From: Patescibacteria group bacterium
Lineage (GTDB): Bacteria; Patescibacteriota; Microgenomatia; Levybacterales; UBA12049
Assembly (NCBI GenBank): GCA_023485865.1
Contig: JAMCZC010000019.1
Coordinates: forward strand, 1 to 32,695
DNA length: 32,695 nucleotides
Direction of reading: 5' to 3'
The translations under genes were made by a program, and so were the position numbers. Numbering within the stretch: the first letter of the stretch is position 1; each line of letters begins with the position of its first letter. Positions 6,697 through 15,101 of the stretch are shown piece by piece. The notes below the pieces were generated by a model. The model saw nothing but the letters and a program-made list of their open reading frames with translations. It did not search any database and was not told the DNA's origin.

Positions 6697-6713
6697 TCAA
6701 CCCCGGGGGTTGA
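6697..6713. repeat. 17-bp palindrome ahead of rpmE
   Basis: TCAACCCC, a single G, then GGGGTTGA. It is a very GC-rich perfect inverted repeat about 60 bp upstream of the rpmE promoter, in an AT-rich region. Confidence 0.55.
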
Positions 6714-6774
6714 CGCTGGAGAAATTCGAAGATTGAGCGGGAAATTTGCGCCCTCTGAAACTCTCAAAAAAGCC

Positions 6775-6803
6775 TTGTATTGAGTTCGTGTTTGCGGTAT
6801 AAT
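6775..6803 (+). promoter_or_regulatory. rpmE promoter
   Basis: TTGTAT (6775-6780), a 17-nt spacer and TATAAT (6798-6803). Seven nt separate the -10 from the ATG, so the predicted transcript is leaderless. Confidence 0.75.
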
Positions 6804-6810
6804 ATTCCCT

Positions 6811-7098
6811 ATGAAACAGCAAATTCACCCGCAATATTTTGATAATGCGCAGGTTATTTGTGCCTGCGGAAACAGATTTACAACTGGAAGCACCCAGGAA
6901 ATAATCCGCGTGGAACTCTGCGGCAAATGCCATCCTTTTTATACAGGGGAACAAAGATTCGTCGATTCGGGTTCTAAAATCCAAAAATTCCAGGCTAAAC
7001 AGGAAGCCGCCAAAGCTTATGTTGCCAAGAAAAAAGAAGCTAAAAAAGACACCACCGGACCGCAGACGCTTCGCGAAATGCTGGAAGCCATAAAGTAG
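6811..7098 (+). CDS. rpmE: 50S ribosomal protein bL31 (zinc-binding form)
   Basis: 95 aa. It starts [20 protein letters not shown] and has the zinc ligands CAC and [10 protein letters not shown], followed by [11 protein letters not shown], all typical of Zn-type bL31. A Lys/Ala-rich tail of about 25 residues extends beyond the common 66-70 aa length. bL31 sits at the central protuberance and bridges the subunits. The gene is directly followed by prfA, the order seen in many bacteria. Promoter and ATG spacing predict a leaderless mRNA. Confidence 0.95.
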   Translation: MKQQIHPQYFDNAQVICACGNRFTTGSTQEIIRVELCGKCHPFYTGEQRFVDSGSKIQKFQAKQEAAKAYVAKKKEAKKDTTGPQTLREMLEAIK

Positions 7099-7130
7099 CC
7101 CTCCTTTACCAAGGCTTCGGAAGGACAAGC
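7099..7130. repeat. REP-like hairpin element carrying the prfA ribosome-binding site
   Basis: A GC-rich element between rpmE and prfA with CCTT-TACC-AAGG and a second AAGGA (7121-7125) six nt before the prfA ATG. TCCTT at 7102-7106 can pair with that AAGGA, so the Shine-Dalgarno could be sequestered. The tail GGACAAGC recalls the element at 4668-4694. Confidence 0.4.
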
Positions 7131-7131
7131 T

Positions 7132-8037
7132 ATGGATTATAGAAAAATACAACTTCAGGAACTCGATAAAAAAATTGAAGAAACAAAAACCCTTCTTTCC
7201 GACCCTTTTTTGACCGAAATGGCAAAAACAGAAATAGAAAATTTAGAACTTCAAAAGACGGAGATTTTAAAAACTTTTGAAACCAACAGAGAAGAAGCAG
7301 ACGATTCTTTTGATACAAGAAATGTAATTATCGAAGTTTCGGGTGCGGCCGGCGGCGAAGAAGCAAAAATCTGGGGACAGAATCTTTTGAGAATGTATAA
7401 ACGCTTTGCCGAAATCAAAGGATTTAGGGTTGAGGCTTTGGATGAAAATGTAGTTAAGGTGGAGGGTAACGGAGCCTTCGAATTATTTAAATATGAAGCA
7501 GGAGTTCATAGAGTACAAAGAACTCCCGAAACCGAAAAACGGGGCAGAATTCACACCTCTACCGCAACCGTTTCTGTTTTGCCAGAGCTTGAAGACATTG
7601 ATTTACACATTAACCCCGACGATATTACTTTTGAAGCCTTTAGAAGCGGCGGACACGGCGGGCAAAACGTCAACAAAGTCTCTACTGCCGTTAGGCTGAT
7701 ACATAAACCCACAGGCATTGTTGTAAATTGTCAAACCCAAAGGTTTCAGGCGCAAAACCGGGAATTGGCAATGGAAATGCTAAGGGCCAAGCTTTGGGAA
7801 GCGGAAGTTGAAAAACAACACGGGGAAATAGCAGGTTTAAAGGCAACGCAGGTTGGCAGAGGTATGAGAGCGGAAAAAATAAGGACTTATAACTTCCCGC
7901 AGGACAGGCTCACCGACCACAGAATTAATAAATCCTGGCATAATTTAGAGGGAATTCTGGAGGGAAACTTAAACCAGGTTATTGAAGATATGCAGGTTTT
8001 GGAAACTACTTCAAATACTCCAAATCCTTCTGTTTAA
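7132..8037 (+). CDS. prfA: Peptide chain release factor 1, short form
   Basis: 301 aa against about 355-360 in most bacteria; the N-terminal domain is short. The catalytic loop [11 protein letters not shown] holds the GGQ motif that triggers peptidyl-tRNA hydrolysis. [14 protein letters not shown] carries the codon-recognition tripeptide as PET, fitting the RF1-type PxT (UAA/UAG) rather than the RF2 [27 protein letters not shown] is the conserved C-terminal RF1 block. It is probably cotranscribed with rpmE. Its 3' end overlaps the convergent antiporter gene by 32 bp. prmC, often next to prfA, is not here. Confidence 0.94.
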   Translation: MDYRKIQLQELDKKIEETKTLLSDPFLTEMAKTEIENLELQKTEILKTFETNREEADDSFDTRNVIIEVSGAAGGEEAKIWGQNLLRMYKRFAEIKGFRVEALDENVVKVEGNGAFELFKYEAGVHRVQRTPETEKRGRIHTSTATVSVLPELEDIDLHINPDDITFEAFRSGGHGGQNVNKVSTAVRLIHKPTGIVVNCQTQRFQAQNRELAMEMLRAKLWEAEVEKQHGEIAGLKATQVGRGMRAEKIRTYNFPQDRLTDHRINKSWHNLEGILEGNLNQVIEDMQVLETTSNTPNPSV

Positions 8038-9694
8038 GCTTTTCTATCTTTTCCCAATCTTCCTCGACCAGCATTTTTGCAATATGCATTCCTCCTGCCA
8101 AGTGGGGTAAAATGACATAGTCCGCCTTTGCTCTATAAAGAAGTTTTGCGTCGTAACCATCTAAAGCCATAACCACAACTTTTGCTTTTCTGTTTTCGTG
8201 TCTTAATTCTTTTAAAAGCAAAAGGTTGTCTTCAACGTCCGGTATCGTTGAGATAACCAGCTTCGCATTGTCAATTTGTGCCCTTTCCTGGATATCCAAA
8301 TCGGAAATATCCCCGAAAAGCCTGTGCACTTTCTGCGTAACGAGCTTTTGCACAACCGTCGGGTCAAAATCTATAACTACGACTTCGTCTCCCGAATCAC
8401 TAAGCGCGTCCAAAATGCTCTGGCCCATCTGGTCTCCCCCCACTACAACCACGTGGTCTTTTAGATTTTCCAGTCCATCCGTTGCAACAATTTCATCCTT
8501 CTTATTATGTTTTCTTTCCAGGAAATTAATTTTTTTGCCAAACGACAAATACAGCTTGTTGCCTTGTAAAATAAGATAGCTGGAAAAAGCAAAAGTAATA
8601 ATCGCTACCAGAGTTGTTAAAGAAACGACGCTATCCGAAACGTGCCCCAATTTATTACCTAAAAATATAATAATCAAAGAAAATTCCGAAATTTGCGAGT
8701 GGGTTATACCGGTTAAAAAAGAAGTTCTTTTTCTGTAACCCGTAAGGCCTAAGATAATCATTATTATTAAGGGCTTTACTGCTAAAACAAATATCGATAT
8801 TATTATTGCCGGAATTAGCACTTTTGAAAAATTAACAAAATTCATTTGAGCGCCCAAAAGAACAAAGAAAATTACAATAAAAAAATCTCTTAAAATTTTG
8901 GCTTTGGCAATTATCTGGTAATTTACAATGGAATTTGCCAGCGCAAGACCCGCTAAAAATCCTCCGATTTCGGTTGAAAATCCAACATATGGCGAACTTA
9001 CAAGCGCGGTTAACCCAAAAACCCAGGCCATACTGACCAAAAATAAAGTTTCCGAACTCCTGGCGATAAGTTCAAAAAGCTTAGGGAAAATATTGATGCT
9101 TAAATACCAAACACCAGTAAAAAGAACTATTCCTTTTATAGCAATTAGGAAAAATTGAGCTAAGGGCAGAGCTCCTCCCGTTTGCTGGCTAAAGCCGGAA
9201 AGAAACATTAAAAGGAGTATTGCCAGTAAATCCTGGGCCAGCAAAATTACCAGGGAAATTTTTGCATAAAGGCTGTGAAGGTCACGCTTGTCAGATAGGA
9301 TTTTGACAACAATAACAGTCGTTGAAAAAGTAAGCGCAATGGCGATGTAAAAGCTCGGCAAAATGGCAAAATTAAGTAAACTGGCAAGGACAAAGCCTAA
9401 GGAAAAAGTGACAAGAATCTGCCCCAGAGCAACAGCCAAAAGAGATTTTCCAAGAGTAAAAAGGTCCGATACTCTAATTTCTAGCCCAACCATAAATAAC
9501 AGTAGGGTTATTCCAAGCTGGGACATTGTCTGAAGAATATCCTGATTTGCGGACCTGAAAACTATCAAAGGACCAATGATAATTCCGGTAAGGATATAGG
9601 CTAAGATTTCAGGCTGTTTTAATAATCTGAAAATTAAAGACAGACCCGCCGCAAGACAAATAATAACAGTTATGTCAAGGAAAAGATTACCCAT
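8006..9694 (-). CDS. CPA2-type cation:proton antiporter with RCK/TrkA-N domain (KefB/KefC-like)
   Basis: 562 aa. Residues 1-385 form about 12 membrane helices of the Na+/H+ exchanger fold, starting near [16 protein letters not shown], with the membrane-buried block [16 protein letters not shown] and [13 protein letters not shown] cytoplasmic linker (about 385-410) leads to a Rossmann RCK domain: [37 protein letters not shown] and [12 protein letters not shown]. These systems exchange K+ or Na+ for H+ under nucleotide control. The nucleotide-binding loop reads GGDQMG rather than GxGxxG. It is divergent from the flavoprotein gene and its 3' end overlaps prfA. Confidence 0.92.
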   Translation of the reverse strand: MGNLFLDITVIICLAAGLSLIFRLLKQPEILAYILTGIIIGPLIVFRSANQDILQTMSQLGITLLLFMVGLEIRVSDLFTLGKSLLAVALGQILVTFSLGFVLASLLNFAILPSFYIAIALTFSTTVIVVKILSDKRDLHSLYAKISLVILLAQDLLAILLLMFLSGFSQQTGGALPLAQFFLIAIKGIVLFTGVWYLSINIFPKLFELIARSSETLFLVSMAWVFGLTALVSSPYVGFSTEIGGFLAGLALANSIVNYQIIAKAKILRDFFIVIFFVLLGAQMNFVNFSKVLIPAIIISIFVLAVKPLIIMIILGLTGYRKRTSFLTGITHSQISEFSLIIIFLGNKLGHVSDSVVSLTTLVAIITFAFSSYLILQGNKLYLSFGKKINFLERKHNKKDEIVATDGLENLKDHVVVVGGDQMGQSILDALSDSGDEVVVIDFDPTVVQKLVTQKVHRLFGDISDLDIQERAQIDNAKLVISTIPDVEDNLLLLKELRHENRKAKVVVMALDGYDAKLLYRAKADYVILPHLAGGMHIAKMLVEEDWEKIEKLKQKDLEYLK

Positions 9695-9701
9695 TAGATT
9701 A

Positions 9702-9731
9702 TTTATACTATATTATCCTGTTAAATTGCAA
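9702..9731 (-). promoter_or_regulatory. Antiporter promoter
   Basis: Minus strand TTGCAA (9726-9731), an 18-nt spacer and TATAAA (9702-9707), then 7 nt to the ATG at 9694. Confidence 0.55.
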
Positions 9732-9732
9732 A

Positions 9733-9749
9733 GCCGAGTTTGACTCGGC
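9733..9749. repeat. 17-bp inverted repeat in the divergent antiporter/flavoprotein promoter region
   Basis: GCCGAGT, TTG, ACTCGGC: perfect 7-bp arms between two divergent promoters. It could be an operator or a transcribed hairpin. Confidence 0.55.
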
Positions 9750-9774
9750 AAAGCACGATTTGACAGAGTGAAAG

Positions 9775-9798
9775 TTGACGCTTTATCAATGTGATAAT
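9775..9798 (+). promoter_or_regulatory. Promoter of the flavoprotein gene
   Basis: An extended -10 (TGT then GATAAT, 9790-9798) ends 8 nt before the ATG. TTGACG at 9775-9780 is only 12 nt away from it. TTGACG is 17 nt from an alternative TATATA at 9798-9803, so the exact pairing of boxes is unclear. Confidence 0.45.
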
Positions 9799-9806
9799 AT
9801 ATAGAG

Positions 9807-10493
9807 ATGGAATTAACGCTTATTGAAAAAAAGCCCGAAACTTTGGATGCTATCTCGTTTTTTTTCAAACCTGCTATTCCTGTTTTATGGACACCCGGAC
9901 AGTTTTTAATTTATACTCTTGACCATAAAAATCCCGACGTGAGGGGAAAAATGCGGTTTTTCACGATATCGTCCGCGCCTTTTGAAAACCATATCGCAAT
10001 TACTACCAAAATTGACGATAAGTCCCCCAGCAGTTTTAAAAAAGCGTTGAACGAAATGCCTATCGGCGGAAAGATTGTAGGAAAAGGACCTGACGGGAAT
10101 TTTGTTGTTGAAGATGTATTCGCAGAATATGTTTTCATTGCGGGCGGAATAGGTATTACGCCGTTTAGGCCGATTATCCTTGATCTTACAAAAGACAAAT
10201 CCCCGATAAAAATTACGCTTTTATATGCAAATAAAAATGACGATATTCTTTTTAAGAACGGGCTTGAAGAAATTACCAAATCAAATCCAAACATTAAAAT
10301 ACACTACTTTGTAAGCCCAGTTCACATTGACGGAGATTCTATTAAGAAGCTTGTCTCCGATTTGAAAAAACCTTTATATTATATTTCCGGACCAAATGAT
10401 ATGGTTGAAGATATGCTGAATATATTAAAAAACCTAAAGGTTGAAGACAGGAAAATCAAAAGCGACTATTTCGGCGGTTACAAAGCAATTTAA
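9807..10493 (+). CDS. Ferredoxin-NAD(P)+ reductase-like FAD/NAD-binding oxidoreductase
   Basis: 228 aa, a minimal FNR module. Residues 1-100 form the FAD-binding barrel with PGQFLIYTLDH and the FAD motif RFFTISSAP. Residues 105-228 form the NAD(P) domain with FIAGGIGITPFRPII, LYANKNDDILF, YISGPNDMVEDM and a terminal SDYFGGY. There is no attached 2Fe-2S, globin or membrane domain, so its electron partner must be a separate protein. It is cytoplasmic, with no signal. Its stop overlaps that of the convergent DUF3467 gene within one TTAA. Confidence 0.88.
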   Translation: MELTLIEKKPETLDAISFFFKPAIPVLWTPGQFLIYTLDHKNPDVRGKMRFFTISSAPFENHIAITTKIDDKSPSSFKKALNEMPIGGKIVGKGPDGNFVVEDVFAEYVFIAGGIGITPFRPIILDLTKDKSPIKITLLYANKNDDILFKNGLEEITKSNPNIKIHYFVSPVHIDGDSIKKLVSDLKKPLYYISGPNDMVEDMLNILKNLKVEDRKIKSDYFGGYKAI

Positions 10494-10750
10494 TTATTGC
10501 TTCCTGTTTTTACCTGCCCTCCGGTTAAAGCCAGAATCTTTCCAAGCTCGGTTGTAAACTTTTTTGCCTGTTCCCTGCTCATACCAATTCTTGCGACAAC
10601 CCTAACCTGATTTGTGTTTGCCAAACGCTGAGTAACGTCCAAAACTACGCCATCGGGATTAACCGTAATTATGACGTTATCTGTATATAAAATCGGAGTC
10701 GTATCTAAATTAATGTTAACTGCCAATTCTTGTTTCTTCTTTTCATCCAT
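10490..10750 (-). CDS. DUF3467 family protein
   Basis: 86 aa. LDTTPILYTDNVIITVNPDG followed by VRVVARIGMSREQAKKFTTE matches my recollection of DUF3467 (small beta-rich proteins of unknown function). It has a clear Shine-Dalgarno, GAGGTGAT, about 5 nt before the ATG. It follows murB by 78 nt on the same strand through a GC-richer spacer that may fold, so it may be the last gene of a murB transcript. Confidence 0.75.
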   Translation of the reverse strand: MDEKKKQELAVNINLDTTPILYTDNVIITVNPDGVVLDVTQRLANTNQVRVVARIGMSREQAKKFTTELGKILALTGGQVKTGSNN

Positions 10751-10828
10751 TCTTAATCACCTCTCAATCCGCCGCTAAAACGCTCCGTGAGCCGTATTCG
10801 AACAGAATTGAAAAGGCGAACGGTAAGT
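10751..10828 (-). other. Possible structured leader of the DUF3467 gene
   Basis: The spacer is noticeably GC-richer than other spacers. On the minus strand TCCGCC at the end of murB can pair with GGCGGA near 10770, and a GCTC-ACG-GAGC hairpin and CCGT/ACGG pair lie within. The end runs into the Shine-Dalgarno. It could equally be a REP-like repeat. Confidence 0.35.
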
Positions 10829-11785
10829 TTAGGCGGACCCTAAATACATTATTTCTTCTTCGAGTTCTATGCCGAATTTTTCTAAAACCGCGGCTTTTGC
10901 AAAAGCAATTAATGCTTTAACATCGTTGGAAGCCGCATTGCCTAGGTTGACAATAAAATTAGGGTGTTTTTCGGAAATTTGCGCATTACCTATTCTTTTG
11001 CCCTTAACGTTTGCCAAAAAAAGCAATTTGGCAGAGGGAATTACGGGAAACGGATCATTTTTTATATATTGAGTGAGTTCTTTTTTCCAATTTTCCGGAA
11101 CAGCTTCTACCTTTACATTTTTAAAAGTACTGCCGATGTTTGGATACTCCATCGGATGCTTTGCGTTTCTGTAATCTATTTTTTCCTGTATTGAGTTTCT
11201 AATTGTTTCTTTATCACCATTTTTTAAACTAAGAACTACCGATAGAATAATCTCATTTTTCCCCTGCTCCGATTTAAAGAAACTGAAACGGTAATCAAAA
11301 AGACATTCAAGCTTTGCTCTTTTCTTTTCTTCAAGCGTATCAAGATTTAGACTTGTTACTTCTTTTACATTATCTTTTGTCTCTCCGGAAAAAGCGCCTG
11401 CGTTCCCCCTAACAGCCCCCCCTACTGTACCCGGTAAGCCCCCCGCCCATTCAAAACCGGATAATTGATTTTCGATACAATAACTTAAAATTTGCGAAAC
11501 CAGAACTCCGGACCCGATAACTAAATCCTCTCCCCTTCTTTCTATCCCCGGGATGTTATTGTGAATAATAAGGCCGTTAAATCCTTTGTCGCTAATTAAA
11601 ATATTTGTGCCTTTTCCCAATACAAAAATGTTTTTTTTATCTTTCGGAAAACTTGACGAAATCCCCTGCCACTCTTTTAAACCCTGCAGTAACTCTTCCC
11701 TTGTAGAAACTTCTAGAAAATAAGCTGCAGGTCCGCCTATTTTATAATTACTGTAATCTTTAAGAGGAACGTCTCGTCTAATCAT
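10829..11785 (-). CDS. murB: UDP-N-acetylenolpyruvoylglucosamine reductase
   Basis: 318 aa flavoenzyme that uses NADPH to make UDP-MurNAc for peptidoglycan. FAD-binding landmarks are NYKIGGPAAYF, LGKGTNILISDKG, and WAGGLPGTVGGAVRGNAGAF. The C-terminal domain has FDYRFSFFK, PNIGSTFKN (proton-donor Ser), AKLLFLANVKGKRIG and HPNFIVNLGNA. Its presence shows that the organism makes its own cell wall. The start is fixed by an extended -10 6 nt upstream; MIRRDVPLKDYSNYKIG is the usual N-terminus. Confidence 0.95.
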   Translation of the reverse strand: MIRRDVPLKDYSNYKIGGPAAYFLEVSTREELLQGLKEWQGISSSFPKDKKNIFVLGKGTNILISDKGFNGLIIHNNIPGIERRGEDLVIGSGVLVSQILSYCIENQLSGFEWAGGLPGTVGGAVRGNAGAFSGETKDNVKEVTSLNLDTLEEKKRAKLECLFDYRFSFFKSEQGKNEIILSVVLSLKNGDKETIRNSIQEKIDYRNAKHPMEYPNIGSTFKNVKVEAVPENWKKELTQYIKNDPFPVIPSAKLLFLANVKGKRIGNAQISEKHPNFIVNLGNAASNDVKALIAFAKAAVLEKFGIELEEEIMYLGSA

Positions 11786-11791
11786 ATTCTG

Positions 11792-11797
11792 ATTCTA
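11792..11797 (-). promoter_or_regulatory. Extended -10 box of murB
   Basis: Minus strand TTTGTGG then TAGAAT, 6 nt to the ATG at 11785. Confidence 0.65.
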
Positions 11798-11807
11798 CCA
11801 CAAAGAT

Positions 11808-11900
11808 AATGACTAATGATAAATGACTAATAAGCAAATGAATATTTAAATGATTTAATGATTAATTCATTAATTTGAAATTTGCTTATTTGCTTATTGG
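11808..11900. repeat. AT-rich word-like spacer
   Basis: Recurring words: AATGACTAATGATAAATGAC, AATGATTTAATGATTAATTC and ATTTGCTTATTTGCTTATT (11880-11898). The last 19-mer is repeated exactly at 26161-26179. Both copies sit at the 3' end of minus-strand genes. Confidence 0.65.
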
Positions 11901-11901
11901 G

Positions 11902-13050
11902 TTATTGATTTGGGGCTGTTGTTAATGTTGCCTTAAAATCAAGAGTCTTGCTATTTCTCCAAACAGTAATTGAAATCGTGTCGCCTGCTTTTTTATCCGC
12001 AATTAAACCGGCCAATTCGCCGGTGTCTGGTAAAACTGCCTTATCATCCAGCTTAACAATTATATCGCCTGTGGCAATTCCCGCTTTTTCCGCAGGAGAG
12101 GAAGTAACCACACTTTGAACGTAAGCTCCGGCGGCAACATTATTTAGAAGTGCCACGTCTTTAGTTATCATTTTATAGGCAACTCCAAGATATGGTCTGT
12201 TAAATTGTCCGTGCTTGTTAAAACTTACCAAAGAGTCTTTAAGAAGGTTTATTGGTAAGGCAAAACCGATATTTTGTCCGTTTTGGGCGATTGCGGAAGT
12301 TATGCCAATAACCTTTCCGGATGAATCAACCAGCGGTCCGCCTGAATTCCCAGGGTTTATCGCAGCGTCTGTCTGTATAACGTTGTCTAATCTTTCTACA
12401 AAACCCTGGAATTCATTTCCCGCGGTTACTCCCCTGCCAAGCCCTGAAATAACACCGGTTGTCACCGTATTCCTAAATTGACCAAGCGCTGTTCCGATTG
12501 CCACCACAAATTGCCCGACTTCAAGATTAGAGGAATTACCTAGGATTGCAGGCCGGAGAGTCTGATTAGAATTCTCCCCGGGATTAACTTTTAGAAGAGC
12601 AATATCATTTAAAGGATCCCTGTAAATTTGCTGTACGGCATATTTTTTATTATTACTTGTAATAACGTTATATTTCGCCCCAATGTCAGCTACAACGTGC
12701 TTGTTGGTAACGATTAACCCGTCCGCCGAGACTACAAAACCCGATCCGATGCTTGCAGGAGACGGTGTCTGGTTAGGCTCAGGCTGAGGAAGCCCAAAAA
12801 TCTGAAAAGGGCTTTGGTTAAAAGGTAAATTATTCCTCTCGGGCAAAGCCTCTTTTTCGACAGTTACCACCGAAGGGCCAATTTGCTTAACGTCATTTAT
12901 AACAACTGACTCCTCTGTTACGACTTTTACGGCTTCTTTGGGTTTAGCGCCATTTATACCCTGCAACGTTACGGGTAAATAAGAGGATGCTATATTCCAA
13001 ATGCCTAAAAATGCTAAAAGTATTATAACTAAAATAATAAGTTTTCTCAT
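11902..13050 (-). CDS. HtrA/DegP-type serine protease (S1C), membrane anchored
   Basis: 382 aa. An N-terminal hydrophobic helix (about residues 4-20) acts as an anchor or signal, followed by a Pro-rich linker (about 75-100). The trypsin-like domain has His118 in IVTNKHVV, Asp149 in DPLNDIALLKV and Ser236 in INPGNSGGPLVD. One PDZ domain spans about 285-380 (AGAYVQSVVTSSPAEKAGIA, GDIIVKLDDKAV). It degrades misfolded proteins outside the membrane. It lies 7 nt after ctpA, so the two envelope proteases are almost certainly one transcript. No Shine-Dalgarno is visible at its ATG. Confidence 0.94.
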   Translation of the reverse strand: MRKLIILVIILLAFLGIWNIASSYLPVTLQGINGAKPKEAVKVVTEESVVINDVKQIGPSVVTVEKEALPERNNLPFNQSPFQIFGLPQPEPNQTPSPASIGSGFVVSADGLIVTNKHVVADIGAKYNVITSNNKKYAVQQIYRDPLNDIALLKVNPGENSNQTLRPAILGNSSNLEVGQFVVAIGTALGQFRNTVTTGVISGLGRGVTAGNEFQGFVERLDNVIQTDAAINPGNSGGPLVDSSGKVIGITSAIAQNGQNIGFALPINLLKDSLVSFNKHGQFNRPYLGVAYKMITKDVALLNNVAAGAYVQSVVTSSPAEKAGIATGDIIVKLDDKAVLPDTGELAGLIADKKAGDTISITVWRNSKTLDFKATLTTAPNQ

Positions 13051-13057
13051 AGAGGTT

Positions 13058-14338
13058 TTATTTTACCAGCACTTCTATCGCTTTTTCAAGTTGGGTATCT
13101 TCGCTTGGATCTTTTGGATTTGAGTTAACAGACACATCAGGCGCTAAACCTTTTCCGTTAACCCAAGTACCGTTGGGAGTAAGCCATTTTGCAATTGTTA
13201 CATGCAGCCCCGCTCCTCCTCCTAAGTCCTCCGCCTCCTGAATGGTCCCTTTGCCAAAAGAGGTTTCCCCAACCAGCTTTGCCCTGTTATTATCCCTTAA
13301 AGCTCCGGCGACTATTTCGCTTGCCGAAGCACTTCCTTTATTAATAAGTACCACTATCGGAAGATTTACAAATGTCCCCCGCCTTTCTGCGTAAAGGGTT
13401 TTTTTGTCTCCCGGGATTCCGTCTTCTTGTGAAACTACAGGCAATCCTTGGCTTACAAATTCCGAAGCAATAAAAGTAGCATCCGTTAAATAACCGCCGG
13501 GATTATTTCTCAAATCCAAAATTAAACCTTTTACATTTTTACCCGACTTTACTTGAGCGTTTAGCTTGTTAACAAGAGCTAACCATTCCTGATTGGTGTT
13601 GTCGCCAAATTGGGACAGCCTTATGTAGACGATTTCACTGGAATTTGTTTTGGCTTTTGACAAATCAACTGCTACGCATTTATTGCTGCAATCAACCGGC
13701 TTGACCCAGCCGTCAACGCTTTTAACCGTTATCGTGTCTCTGGTGATTTTTATTTCCTTGGGAGCGTTCTCATCTTTATGTAAAATTGTTAAGCTAACCT
13801 GCGTGCCTTTCGGACCTCTTATTTTTTCTACCGCCTGGTTTAGGCTCCAGCCGTTAGTTGACTCTCCGTTAACTCCAAGTATTGAATCCCCCGGTTTTAT
13901 TCCCGCTTTTTCCGCGGGACTTCCGGTTAAAGGAGCAATGACAATGATTTGCTTGTCTTTTGTTCCAAGTTCTGCTCCGATTCCGGAGAATTGTCCGGCC
14001 AAGCCCTGCTTGAAATTATTATTTTGAATCGGGGGAAGATAAATAGTGAACGGATCGCCTAACGCCCCGACCATCCCCGTAATTGCGCCGTTTAGCATTT
14101 TTTGGGTATCAAGCTTTGACTTGTCATAATAATTAGTCTGGAGCTTTTCCCAAACCGCCCAGAAAGGCGTTGCGTCAATTGCAATGACACCCGTCGGAGG
14201 CTCTTTGCTTATAATCTGAAACTGTGGTTTGTAGTTTTTCCACTCAACATTTACTTTATTAACCCCAAAGAAATAACCGGCCAAAACTGATATCGCGATT
14301 ATCAAAACTATTTGCAGTTTAAAAATTCTGTTTTTCAT
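13058..14338 (-). CDS. C-terminal processing peptidase (S41 family, CtpA/Prc type)
   Basis: 426 aa. An N-terminal membrane helix (about 8-26) is followed by a PDZ domain at about 105-190 (GIGAELGT, SPAEKAGIKPGDSILGVNG). The protease core runs from about 235 with GLILDLRNNPGGYL, the catalytic Ser338 in GSASASEIVAGAL and Lys363 in GETSFGKGTIQ, spaced 25 residues as expected for the Ser-Lys dyad. A Cys pair (DCSNKC, 217-221) in the region before the core could form an extracytoplasmic disulfide. Its ATG overlaps the TGA of the preceding gene (ATGA). Likely role: C-terminal trimming of exported proteins. Confidence 0.94.
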   Translation of the reverse strand: MKNRIFKLQIVLIIAISVLAGYFFGVNKVNVEWKNYKPQFQIISKEPPTGVIAIDATPFWAVWEKLQTNYYDKSKLDTQKMLNGAITGMVGALGDPFTIYLPPIQNNNFKQGLAGQFSGIGAELGTKDKQIIVIAPLTGSPAEKAGIKPGDSILGVNGESTNGWSLNQAVEKIRGPKGTQVSLTILHKDENAPKEIKITRDTITVKSVDGWVKPVDCSNKCVAVDLSKAKTNSSEIVYIRLSQFGDNTNQEWLALVNKLNAQVKSGKNVKGLILDLRNNPGGYLTDATFIASEFVSQGLPVVSQEDGIPGDKKTLYAERRGTFVNLPIVVLINKGSASASEIVAGALRDNNRAKLVGETSFGKGTIQEAEDLGGGAGLHVTIAKWLTPNGTWVNGKGLAPDVSVNSNPKDPSEDTQLEKAIEVLVK

Positions 14339-15093
14339 AAAACAACTATCGATTTGTTTTCCGGGTCTAGATAAACCTGCCCTTTTTTATGTTTTGCCAA
14401 TTTTAAAAAGTCTTTTTCTTCTATTTGAAAAACTGGTGATTTTATTCCTTTTTCTTCCAAATCCTCAAAATCACTTTCCCTTATTTCTACTCCTATTACC
14501 CCTAACGCTCCAAGGCCCAAAGCTTTAAAAATCGAACCTTTTTCGAACTTTCCTCCTAAAACTATTTTCTTTGCTACCTCTTTTGGTACCTCACTAAAAT
14601 CTATATCTTTATCCTCTATTACAAATAGCTGTCCTCTTGCTTCTTCTCCGACAGCTTTTTCTGCAACGAGAGTCTCCTTGTCGGTTTTTACGACGATTTT
14701 ATCATTATTACAGAAATCAACAGTTCCATCAACAGGGGAAATAAGCGTGATTAAATTCTTATCTTTTGACCCTGTATGAATTAGAACATCGCCGTTTTCT
14801 TCATCTATCCTAATTATAGTCCCCGAAAATTCGCTGATAATTTTTTTTGCGCCCAAGCCCAAGCGTCCCTTTTTAACCGCCAAAACATCTCCTTTGGAAA
14901 CGCTGTCTCCCAAATTTTTCCTTAGGGTTTTTGCCATATGCTTTGGAGAAATAGCAAAAATCTGGGAAACGTGAATAACCTCTTCTATCCCCTTTTGGGA
15001 TTTTTCTGCAATAATCTGGCCTGCCGTTAACTTATCATTCACGGATACTTTCGTGGTAAAGCCTTCTGGAAGAAGAATAGGCAGCAAAGTCAT
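14335..15093 (-). CDS. Unrecognised beta-rich protein (possible barrel-sandwich/hammerhead domains), 252 aa
   Basis: I cannot name it. It is soluble and mixed charge, with recurring short beta segments resembling biotinyl/lipoyl-like hammerheads: DKLTAGQIIAEKS, DSVSKGDVLAVKKG, FSGTIIRIDEENGDVLIHTG and SPVDGTVDF. A central helix-poor part has GQLFVIEDKDIDFSEVP and GVIGVEIRESDFEDL. There is no signal peptide. It lies 8 nt after rpsR and overlaps ctpA by 4 nt, so it is in the rpsF-ssb-rpsR to htrA string. It ends in TGA, evidence that UGA is a stop here. Confidence 0.7.
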   Translation of the reverse strand: MTLLPILLPEGFTTKVSVNDKLTAGQIIAEKSQKGIEEVIHVSQIFAISPKHMAKTLRKNLGDSVSKGDVLAVKKGRLGLGAKKIISEFSGTIIRIDEENGDVLIHTGSKDKNLITLISPVDGTVDFCNNDKIVVKTDKETLVAEKAVGEEARGQLFVIEDKDIDFSEVPKEVAKKIVLGGKFEKGSIFKALGLGALGVIGVEIRESDFEDLEEKGIKSPVFQIEEKDFLKLAKHKKGQVYLDPENKSIVVL

Positions 15094-15101
15094 TGTTTTA
15101 A

